Both the position numbers and the translations under genes were made by a program. Under the pieces are notes generated by a model. That model ran no database searches, had not been told where the DNA came from, and was given only the letters and a program-made list of their open reading frames with translations. Positions 15,926 through 21,954 of a stretch of 21,954 nt of DNA are shown piece after piece. Each line of letters starts with the position of its first letter. Position 1 is the stretch's first letter. Source of the stretch: a virus; IMG/VR virus record IMGVR_UViG_3300008266_000553, positions 1 to 21,954 of that record, one strand, 5' to 3'.

Positions 15926-17786
15926 CCTCTTTAAATTCAACAGAGGTTATTGGTTTGGTTTTACCAACCATATCTTCATACTGTTCTTTAGTAATCGTTT
16001 CGTATGGTGCTTGGTCAAATCCGTGTCCATAGTACAACAAGAAGGATACTGTTTTGATTTCATTTTTAAAATGTTTTCTCAAGTACTCTTTAATGTCTTC
16101 CATATCCTCTTTCTTGTAATATACGGTACAACTTACTGAATTATCAGACCACTCTGATTGCATTCTTCTAACCATGTCCATTTGTGTCTTCCAGTCATAA
16201 TCAGCGGCAACTGGTGTTGTTTCAGGTAATTTACATGGGAATGAAATAACCATGGTTGATTTGTCCTCTGAACCATCAAATTTTCTTTGATATTCAATTG
16301 GGTAACCATGTTTTCTACAAACCTCAACTAATGGTGAATGTGAAGAAATACGAACTCTTCTGATATAGTAAGGACCCGCTGGGTTCGGGTGCACGCCTGG
16401 AGTAACACCTGCAAGTAGACTCAATGTACCACTTGGTTTAACTGTAGTTAATTTGATACTTTCAGGGAAACCTTTCTCACCTGAATACCATTTATCATAC
16501 CCTCTTAACCAAACATACGCATCTTTTAACCATGATTGTTGTTCTTCAGTTGCTTGTAGGATACCGGTCATACCAATACCCATTCTCATGTTTTTATTAA
16601 CTACTGTTTCTGTTTCTTTCAATGAACAATGTAACGCCAAAGAATGTTTATTCATTCTGTATACATATGTCAGAACCTCTTTCAATTCATCATAACTATC
16701 GATATTTGGAAGATAAACTTCACCTAAACAACACGTTTCAAAATTTGCTAAAGATTGTTCTGCACAAGGGTTAAATCCTTCTACGTCAGGGTCAGGATAT
16801 TGTGTTTCACCTGTTCTACCAACGCTTCTTGATAATTCCAAGTTAATTAAACCATATGGTTCTCCCTGATTGTATGTCTCCCAAAATTCATTAGGTAGTT
16901 CATCAATATCTTCAGGAGCGATAACTGAGTTGTTGCTCATTGCTCTCCAGTTAGGAATGGTACCTAAATCCCATCTTTTTGCTTTCAAAAACTCTAAATC
17001 ATCAAAATCACCTAATGCAATTTGTGCTGACCTTCTAACATTTCCCGCAACAACTACAGAACCAATGATGTTCATAATATCTAAACAATCAATTGGTCTT
17101 AGTTTTTTATTTGACCTACTATTTAAAATTTTATGAATTTCATTAATACCCCAACACAAATCTTCCGGACCTGAAGATGTACCGCCAAATCCTTTAATTG
17201 GTGCTCCTTTTGAACGAATACAAATAGTTGAGTAGGTGAACCCTTCTCCACCATAAAAATGAGCTTTTAATACCTTACCAAGTAATTTTACCCATCCTTC
17301 TCTACTGTCAGGAACGATGTAATCCGCATCTTTTGTGTCCTTTCTTTCAATCTTAATTTTATTTTTAAGTTTAGGTAATTGATACACATTATGTTTTTGA
17401 ATATTGTATCCAACACCGCTACCTAACATCAACATTTCAAACGCCCAAGTAAATGGTCTGATAGGTGAATTCACCACGGTAAAAGCACAATTTTGTAAAG
17501 ACGGTAAACCCAATTTATCTACCGTTTTTGTACCTAACTGCCACATAAATCTTCCTGCAGTTGAGAACTTTAATTTCATTCTTAATTCTGCATATCTTTC
17601 TTTTTCTTCCTCAGTAAAACCAACGTTTAATTGTTTATCTGATGCATCAAGTTCTCTTTGAATTACTTGCCAAAATTCTTCTGTTTTTGAATTAGGGTCA
17701 TCTTCTTTTATTCTTCTTGAATAGGTTCGTTTAAATGTAATGTAACCGATTTCTCCCCATGGGACTTCGATATCTTTGAAATTCAT
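15876..17786 (-). CDS. nrdJ: Adenosylcobalamin-dependent (class II, monomeric) ribonucleoside-triphosphate reductase
   Basis: Reduces ribonucleotides to deoxyribonucleotides for phage DNA synthesis using a B12-generated radical. Catalytic residues line up with the Lactobacillus leichmannii enzyme: FNPCAEQSL with Asn339, Cys341, Glu343 (its N406, C408, E410), Cys352 exactly 11 residues later (C419), and QNCAF Cys100 (C119). The C-terminus ECATGACPIK carries Cys628 and Cys633, the swinging-arm pair that re-reduces the active site. Other family landmarks are MLMLGSGVGYNIQKHNVYQL and NVRRSAQIALGD. At 636 residues it is about 100 shorter than the Lactobacillus enzyme; 48 of the missing residues lie between the first two catalytic cysteines. 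The gene follows a 120-base gap with a candidate promoter and its end overlaps the DUF5522 gene. No separate small subunit is needed or seen. The start ATG at 17786 lacks a Shine-Dalgarno sequence. Confidence 0.96.
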   Translation of the reverse strand: MNFKDIEVPWGEIGYITFKRTYSRRIKEDDPNSKTEEFWQVIQRELDASDKQLNVGFTEEEKERYAELRMKLKFSTAGRFMWQLGTKTVDKLGLPSLQNCAFTVVNSPIRPFTWAFEMLMLGSGVGYNIQKHNVYQLPKLKNKIKIERKDTKDADYIVPDSREGWVKLLGKVLKAHFYGGEGFTYSTICIRSKGAPIKGFGGTSSGPEDLCWGINEIHKILNSRSNKKLRPIDCLDIMNIIGSVVVAGNVRRSAQIALGDFDDLEFLKAKRWDLGTIPNWRAMSNNSVIAPEDIDELPNEFWETYNQGEPYGLINLELSRSVGRTGETQYPDPDVEGFNPCAEQSLANFETCCLGEVYLPNIDSYDELKEVLTYVYRMNKHSLALHCSLKETETVVNKNMRMGIGMTGILQATEEQQSWLKDAYVWLRGYDKWYSGEKGFPESIKLTTVKPSGTLSLLAGVTPGVHPNPAGPYYIRRVRISSHSPLVEVCRKHGYPIEYQRKFDGSEDKSTMVISFPCKLPETTPVAADYDWKTQMDMVRRMQSEWSDNSVSCTVYYKKEDMEDIKEYLRKHFKNEIKTVSFLLYYGHGFDQAPYETITKEQYEDMVGKTKPITSVEFKEDEMELQECATGACPIK

Positions 17787-17906
17787 GTGTAACTTTTTTT
17801 AATTTTTTATGTATTATTTCTCATCATTTTTGGCGCCGATTTTGATTGAGGTAAAGATAAATACCATATATATTTTTCAAAATCCAGGTCTGTGAAAAAA
17901 AAATTT
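17787..17906 (-). other. 120-base intergenic region upstream of nrdJ
   Basis: The largest gap in the window. It contains a candidate Bacteroidota-type promoter (annotated separately), then an AT-rich leader that includes GGCGCC at 17832-17837, the only GC-rich palindrome in the gap. The right end has an A/T tract next to the helicase stop but no stable stem, so I see no clear terminator for the helicase gene. No small open reading frame of note. Confidence 0.6.
17852..17881 (-). promoter_or_regulatory. Candidate Bacteroidota-type promoter for nrdJ
   Basis: On the minus strand TTTG (complement of 17878-17881) is followed after 18 bases by TATCTTTA (complement of 17852-17859). This resembles the Bacteroidota sigma-factor pattern TTTG...TAnnTTTG, with one mismatch in the last base. 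Transcription would begin about 60 bases before nrdJ. In such AT-rich DNA chance matches are likely, so this is tentative. Confidence 0.35.
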
Positions 17907-19283
17907 TTACCTTCTATTTCCTACCTGTTGTCTTTGTAAAAACGCCTCTCTAGCTCTATTTTGATTGTTCTGTTGTCTCTCTTCTTGATGACCAAGTAAG
18001 GTATTTTGAGTATCGGTGTTAATCACCAAATATTCGTTATCAAACTTACAATTTTGGAAAACAACCCCGTCTTGACCAATCCTTGACTTAAGTAGAGTTA
18101 GTGTGGCCAGTTTGTGTTCTTTTTGTTCTATCGTTTTTGCAATAGATATGATTACGTGTGCAATTTGTGCTTTTTTGATTGACCCACCCATTTGGTCTGA
18201 ATTTACAATTTCTGATGAGATTGAATTTCTATTACCTTGAGTCGCGGTCCAAATGGCAATATTAAATTCACTAGTCATTGCTTCTAAACTTCTCATAATT
18301 GATCCTTCTCCTTTCCATTCTTCACCATCTGCCGACCTTTCAGGTGAAATACAATCAACATAATCTAAAACTAATAAATCAATTTTAAAACCATCAGAAA
18401 TCATTTTTCTGATTTTAGATTTAATATCACTAACACTTATACTATCACTTGGAAATTTCAACAATCTGATATTTCCTGTTGACCTCTCTTCAGCTTCTTT
18501 TACTTTTTCTTTAACTGCATCAACATTTAATAATTGTTCATCAGGTGAAATACCTGTCCATATTGTAAAATGTTTTTGTCTAATTTGTGCGTGATTATCT
18601 TCAAAAAATATTTGAAGAACATTGAAGTTATAATTGTAAGCGGTATTGGCAATTTTAGTAAGTAATGTTGTTTTACCTGTTCCGGTTGGTGCCAAAACAA
18701 CTCCAAGTTCACCTCTACCTAAACCACCCTTCAATAAATTATCCATACCTACAATACCTGTTGGTATTGCTTCTCTTGCATTTTTTTCTAACGCTGCATC
18801 AATGTCGTGAAAAATATCAGTTGCATCATCTGAATGAATTCCGACTTGTAATGCCATTTGAATTATCTTTTCAATTTTAGAATAAGATTCAAATTCACCA
18901 CTTTCAATAATATTTGAAACTATCTTTAATTCTCTTTTTAAATTTTGTTGTTTACAGAAATTTAATGCAGTGTCTTTTACATAAGATGTTTCTAAATTTG
19001 CGTCTTTTATTATTTGAAGAGTATCTAAATGTATTTGAGAAGACTCGATATTTCCTGTCTCTGCTGTGATTTTTTGTGCAACAGTTTGATAATCAGGTAT
19101 TTTATTATATTTTGTATAATACTCTTTCAGGTTCTCCATTATGTACCTGAAAGATTGATTTTCAAAATATTTACTCTCTAGTACATCAATTATAGTTTCT
19201 CCATACTTTTTATCTTCTATTATTGCCTTAATCAAAGATTGTTGAAATGAAAAACCTAAGTACCCAAAATTTTTTTCTTGCAT
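17907..19283 (-). CDS. 41: Replicative DNA helicase, DnaB/T4 gp41-like
   Basis: A hexameric helicase that unwinds DNA ahead of the replication fork. The RecA-fold C-terminal domain is complete: LKGGLGRGELGVVLAPTGTG then KTT gives Walker A (about 198-206); IFFEDN supplies the catalytic Glu228; IDLLVLDYVDC (301-311) is Walker B; IWTATQGNR (344-352) is the sensor motif; and LLKSRIGQDG (397-406) carries the likely arginine finger Arg401. The N-terminal 160 residues look like the helical DnaB/gp41 collar domain (SFRYIMENLKEYYTKYNKIP). The C-terminus is a Gln/Asn/Arg-rich tail that could contact a loader or primase. At 458 residues it is close to T4 gp41 (475). It lies 12 bases after the 143-residue gene in an operon with uvsX and the 5' nuclease. 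The primase is not in this window. Confidence 0.95.
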   Translation of the reverse strand: MQEKNFGYLGFSFQQSLIKAIIEDKKYGETIIDVLESKYFENQSFRYIMENLKEYYTKYNKIPDYQTVAQKITAETGNIESSQIHLDTLQIIKDANLETSYVKDTALNFCKQQNLKRELKIVSNIIESGEFESYSKIEKIIQMALQVGIHSDDATDIFHDIDAALEKNAREAIPTGIVGMDNLLKGGLGRGELGVVLAPTGTGKTTLLTKIANTAYNYNFNVLQIFFEDNHAQIRQKHFTIWTGISPDEQLLNVDAVKEKVKEAEERSTGNIRLLKFPSDSISVSDIKSKIRKMISDGFKIDLLVLDYVDCISPERSADGEEWKGEGSIMRSLEAMTSEFNIAIWTATQGNRNSISSEIVNSDQMGGSIKKAQIAHVIISIAKTIEQKEHKLATLTLLKSRIGQDGVVFQNCKFDNEYLVINTDTQNTLLGHQEERQQNNQNRAREAFLQRQQVGNRR

Positions 19284-19295
19284 ATAATAGTTTAA

Positions 19296-19727
19296 TTAAA
19301 GTTCGTATTGTAGATATGTTGTTTCTAATTCTCTTGAAGATAAAATATCAGTTAAGTCTGAAAGAATTCTCTTCAATTTTGGTCTAATATCAACCGTATA
19401 TCTTGCCTTTGGATGATACAAATAAGCCGGAAATATTCTCTGAACAAAAACTTCATCGACAATTTTAATTTCCAAAAGAAAATGGTCCACATTTTCGTCT
19501 GTGCTTTCAATAGAATGATATGAGTTTTGATTCTCACACAAATAATTTGAGCTTTTAATTTTTAAATCGTGTTCTATTTGTTCACAAACATCTTTTACAT
19601 AATAATGTATATCCATTGACCTTCTGGATTTTGGGTTGTGGTCTTTTACGTTAAAATAACGTTGACAAACAATGTTTCCTCCTAATGTTAAAAGGAATTC
19701 GAATTTCGTTACTTCTTGATTACTCAT
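19296..19727 (-). CDS. Hypothetical protein with two-copy internal repeat, 143 aa
   Basis: No family recognised. The protein consists of two related halves: FLL(11-13)...QRxF(22-25)...PKxR(32-35)...DI(39-40) recurs as FLL(83-85)...QRxF(96-99)...PKxR(106-109)...DI(113-114), the later positions at a constant offset of 74 residues. A linker with acidic and Asn/Ser residues (about 60-80) separates them. Each half looks like beta strands followed by a helix. It starts inside the last eight bases of the 5' nuclease gene and ends 12 bases before the helicase, so it is co-expressed with fork proteins. By place it matches gene 40 of T4, which sits between uvsX and 41, but I see no sequence similarity. 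A helicase- or recombinase-accessory role is inference only. No Shine-Dalgarno sequence precedes the ATG. Confidence 0.85.
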   Translation of the reverse strand: MSNQEVTKFEFLLTLGGNIVCQRYFNVKDHNPKSRRSMDIHYYVKDVCEQIEHDLKIKSSNYLCENQNSYHSIESTDENVDHFLLEIKIVDEVFVQRIFPAYLYHPKARYTVDIRPKLKRILSDLTDILSSRELETTYLQYEL

Positions 19728-20739
19728 GATTTTTGATTTTTATTATTCTTTTATTTTTTTCTTTTCTAGTTAATCTCAGAAAAGGATTTAGAAAGTTTAT
19801 CCAAGCGTCATCTGATTTTGGAAGAAGATTAAAAATTCCATCTTCCATCATCATTTTCATTGTATTTTTATATGATCTACCTTCCGGGTCAAGATTTTCA
19901 CTGATTAATAAATCAATATTTTCTTTTGCGTCTTCTGTCAATATAGGTTCATCTAAACTGACAATTTTTTTATTTAACTCAAAAAATTCCTCACCTAAAA
20001 CACCATACTTTGTAACACCTGTTATAAAATTTTTTATCAAATAATTGTTCTTATCTTGTTCAAACAATTCATTTGCTCTGTTTTTTATTTCTTCTAATGT
20101 TACTTTCTTATCTTTTATTTCAGGAAATAAAATGAACAGTTTTTTAATACCAAAATTTTTAATACCAGCAATGTTATCTGATGAATCACCACACAACATT
20201 TTTATGTGTTTTACATTTTCAATTATGACTTCTTGTTTGTCATAAATGTATACATCACCAGGTTTATATAATTTTTGATGTGAAGGATTATAAATACTTG
20301 TGGTCTCAGAGATAAGTTGAGTCAAGTCCCCATCAGAAGAATAAACAATTTTTTTCTCATTTGGTGAATTGTGTGTATAATATGCGATACAATCATCTGT
20401 CTCACAGAACTCATATTCACCTTGACGAACATAAACTTCCTCAAGATATTTTTTAATTCTATTTCTTTGATATAAATAGGAACTTAACTCTTCCTCACTT
20501 TTAATTCTTTTCCTTCTGTTCTCTTTATAAGGAGAATAGATAATTTTTCTTGTTCTGTATGATTCTTCACCGTCCCAAAAGACAACAATTTTATCTAAAT
20601 GGTATGCTTCAAAACTTCTTCTAAGAGTATTAAGGAAATGATAGATTCCTCCAATGTGTTGCCCCTTATAGAAGTAATTCTTGAGACCAAAAAAACCGAT
20701 TGTAAGTAAATTGTCACCATCAACAAGTAAAACCGACAT
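19720..20739 (-). CDS. rnh: 5'-3' exonuclease / flap endonuclease, T4 RNase H-like
   Basis: FEN-family nuclease that removes RNA primers and 5' flaps during lagging-strand synthesis. Acidic metal-binding residues appear in order: LLVDGDN (Asp7, Asp9), VVFWDGEESYRTRK (Asp56, with the helical-arch region YKENRRKR after it), CETDD (Asp115, Asp116), VYSSDGDLTQLI (Asp136, Asp138), and MLCGDSSDNIAGIKNFGIKK (Asp185, Asp188), the last running into the helix-three-turn-helix DNA-binding motif. The length of 339 residues is near T4 RNase H (305). It lies 27 bases downstream of uvsX and overlaps the next gene by eight bases. The C-terminal 130 residues are less conserved and end in a Lys/Arg-rich tail. 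All key positions are present, so it should be active. A DNA polymerase I-type 5' nuclease fragment is the alternative reading, but the context favours the phage enzyme. Confidence 0.93.
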   Translation of the reverse strand: MSVLLVDGDNLLTIGFFGLKNYFYKGQHIGGIYHFLNTLRRSFEAYHLDKIVVFWDGEESYRTRKIIYSPYKENRRKRIKSEEELSSYLYQRNRIKKYLEEVYVRQGEYEFCETDDCIAYYTHNSPNEKKIVYSSDGDLTQLISETTSIYNPSHQKLYKPGDVYIYDKQEVIIENVKHIKMLCGDSSDNIAGIKNFGIKKLFILFPEIKDKKVTLEEIKNRANELFEQDKNNYLIKNFITGVTKYGVLGEEFFELNKKIVSLDEPILTEDAKENIDLLISENLDPEGRSYKNTMKMMMEDGIFNLLPKSDDAWINFLNPFLRLTRKEKNKRIIKIKNHE

Positions 20740-20766
20740 TAACCATTTTATTAAAGTTAAAAAATA

Positions 20767-21783
20767 CTATTCGTCTATTTCAGGTTCAGTTGATTCACTA
20801 AGTTGAATTTCACCTGTACCTTGTAAAATACCATTCCAATAATCAGAATATTTTTTCTTGTATTCTTCAAGTGCTTCCTTAGTATCGGAAATGTAACCTT
20901 GAGGTACCGCAATTATCTTACCATCTTTATACTGTAAACCATTAACATGGTTTTTCAGTATTGAAATCTTTGTTCTAATTGCGTAAGAAATATCTCTACC
21001 GCCTTTGGTTGCCTTGATATGACTAATACCTGATTTTCTTTGATTACCAAACAAGAAAACAATAGATGATGCCAACCACAATGCTTCTCCACCTTTTGCT
21101 TTAATTTCAGGTTGTCCAAATGGATTATCAGGTAAATCAACCCAGGGTTGGTTAACAACAACTAATGTATTAATTAGTGGATATTCCGGACTTGGATAAT
21201 CTTCTTTTTTTGATTTAGAAATTCTTGAATGAATTCCCATACCAATTTTATCAGATAGTGCAGATGCGTTATGCATTTTACCACCCTTACCTTCAAATGT
21301 CATTTTACAAGGAATTGAACCAACAGAATCCCACAAGAACAACAAAGATTTTTTAATCTTACCTTTTTCTTGACCATCTAAAATGTTATTAATAAAATCA
21401 GTTGCTTGTTCAATATATTCAAATGTATCATTGAAGATAAAATTACCATGCCACTCACCATCTTCATCTTGTTCTGCTTGTAATCCAAGTTCAACCGCGT
21501 GTTCCCAACTCCATTTTTTTTCTGTAATAATAAACACAGGTAGATGTCCTCTCTTTTGTGCATCTGCAGCAGCTAAAATTAAAGCTGTTGTTTTAGAAGA
21601 GTTACTATGACCCAAGAACATATTAATCCCACCCATTACAGGTCCCGGTAACCCACACGCTTCTAAAAACGCATCACCACAGAAATAAAAACCGGTTTCT
21701 TTATATTTTGTCTTTGATGAAAACTGCTTGATAAAATCATCGTCCCCACCTCCGAAGTCTTTTTTCTTAATTGATTTTGCCAT
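20767..21783 (-). CDS. uvsX: RecA-like recombinase, UvsX
   Basis: Forms filaments on single-stranded DNA and drives strand exchange for repair and recombination-dependent replication. Walker A is GHSNSSKTT (58-66), with Ser in place of the usual Gly before Lys, as in T4 UvsX where the residue is also not Gly. Walker B is SLLFLWDS (146-153). Further landmarks are NTLVVVNQPW (205-214), the segment IKAKGGEALWLASSIVFLFG (227-246) typical of RecA/UvsX loop 2 and the following strand, and TKGGRDISYAIRTKISILKN (259-278). The C-terminus is acidic (STEPEIDE). The length of 338 residues is slightly below T4 UvsX (391). It follows a terminator behind the SSB-like gene with only 28 bases between, so expression may depend on read-through. 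The start ATG at 21783 has no Shine-Dalgarno sequence. Confidence 0.95.
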   Translation of the reverse strand: MAKSIKKKDFGGGDDDFIKQFSSKTKYKETGFYFCGDAFLEACGLPGPVMGGINMFLGHSNSSKTTALILAAADAQKRGHLPVFIITEKKWSWEHAVELGLQAEQDEDGEWHGNFIFNDTFEYIEQATDFINNILDGQEKGKIKKSLLFLWDSVGSIPCKMTFEGKGGKMHNASALSDKIGMGIHSRISKSKKEDYPSPEYPLINTLVVVNQPWVDLPDNPFGQPEIKAKGGEALWLASSIVFLFGNQRKSGISHIKATKGGRDISYAIRTKISILKNHVNGLQYKDGKIIAVPQGYISDTKEALEEYKKKYSDYWNGILQGTGEIQLSESTEPEIDE

Positions 21784-21811
21784 AAAAAAATTTAGTTTTA
21801 AAAAATAAAAA

Positions 21812-21843
21812 AAGATTGGGTATATATTTCAACACCCAATCTT
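21812..21843 (-). terminator. Factor-independent terminator between SSB-like gene and uvsX
   Basis: A perfect 10-bp stem, aagattgggt at 21812-21821 and acccaatctt at 21834-21843, with a 12-base loop. On the minus strand it is followed by a T-rich run (TTTTTTTATTTTTT), a textbook intrinsic terminator. It lies 12 bases after the stop of the SSB-like gene and 28 bases before the uvsX ATG, so it probably reduces uvsX expression relative to SSB. Confidence 0.9.
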
Positions 21844-21855
21844 ATAAGTGTTTCC

Positions 21856-21954
21856 TTAGAAAGGAAGTTCACCATCCACTTCATCATCTACCTGTGGATC
21901 TACTACTGCTGTTTTTGTTTGACCACCTAATGTTTCTTCTGATGTTGCGTTTGA
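21856..21954 (-). CDS. Single-stranded-DNA-binding protein, C-terminal end (5' part beyond right edge)
   Basis: Only the last 32 codons and the TAA stop are present. They read SNATSEETLTGGQKTAVVDP followed by QVDDEVDGELPF. A flexible, low-complexity linker leading to an acidic tip that ends in Pro-Phe is the hallmark of bacterial-type SSB tails (E. coli SSB ends DDDIPF), which recruit partner proteins. Position directly before uvsX and followed by its own terminator fits a highly expressed SSB/gp32-type gene. The DNA-binding domain is outside the window, so an OB-fold of SSB or gp32 type cannot be told apart here, and the call rests on the tail and context. Confidence 0.7.
   Translation of the reverse strand, partial: SNATSEETLGGQTKTAVVDPQVDDEVDGELPF

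Noticed and set aside
15926-15940. TTG at 15940 as the start of the DUF5522 gene
   Set aside because: An in-frame ATG lies five codons downstream and the extra residues are not part of the conserved domain; the ATG is simpler, though the TTG cannot be excluded.
17787-17906. Adenosylcobalamin riboswitch upstream of the B12-dependent reductase
   Set aside because: The gap is only 120 bases and lacks a B12-box-like conserved core or the multi-stem structure such riboswitches need (about 200 bases).
19733-20044. Plus-strand open frame of 103 codons
   Set aside because: It lies wholly inside the 5' nuclease gene on the other strand, has a low-complexity Ile/Phe/Ser composition typical of antisense of Lys/Asn/Glu-rich coding, and no sensible start context.
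1-21954. tRNA genes, CRISPR arrays, insertion sequences, integrase or attachment sites
   Set aside because: No tandem direct repeats, transposase or integrase motifs, or cloverleaf-compatible intergenic space were seen; coding density leaves little room for them.

Overview
The window is a stretch of a large, lytic, T4-like contractile-tailed phage genome. It is AT-rich (roughly 30% G+C by eye) and every gene lies on the minus strand, so transcription runs from the right end of the window to the left. About 98% of the sequence is coding and the largest gap is 120 bases. None of the start codons I checked has a well-spaced Shine-Dalgarno sequence. With the AT-rich leaders, one candidate TTTG/TAnnTTTG-type promoter and a DUF5522 gene typical of Bacteroidota, this points to a Bacteroidota (Flavobacteriia-like) host. 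The host assignment is inference.

Reading in the direction of transcription, the right third (21954 to 15713) is a replication, recombination and nucleotide module. It starts with the tail end of a single-stranded-DNA-binding protein whose last residues are acidic and end in Pro-Phe, followed by a strong terminator. Then come a UvsX/RecA-like recombinase, a FEN/T4 RNase H-like 5' nuclease, a 143-residue protein of unknown function built from two copies of one module, and a DnaB/gp41-like replicative helicase. After a 120-base gap with a possible promoter come a B12-dependent monomeric class II ribonucleotide reductase (NrdJ) and a small cysteine-rich DUF5522 protein overlapping the end of nrdJ. 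A perfect 11-bp hairpin terminator closes this module.

The left two thirds (15662 to 1) is a tail and baseplate module: a hypothetical protein, gp25-like and gp6-like baseplate wedge proteins, then six closely packed structural proteins that I can place only by context. They include a 1439-residue protein with an N-terminal carboxypeptidase-regulatory-like beta-sandwich, a 372-residue protein with a PKD-like motif, and a giant protein of more than 1272 residues that runs off the left edge. The giant one has a motif resembling P2 gpI-type tail proteins and an unusually cysteine-rich C-terminal part. Genes in this module touch or overlap by a base at several junctions, consistent with coupled translation of assembly partners.

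Together the genes supply homologous recombination and fork movement (SSB, UvsX, 5' nuclease, helicase), dNTP supply (NrdJ) and the wedge and periphery of a contractile-tail baseplate. I see no tRNA, CRISPR array, insertion sequence, integrase or plus-strand gene.
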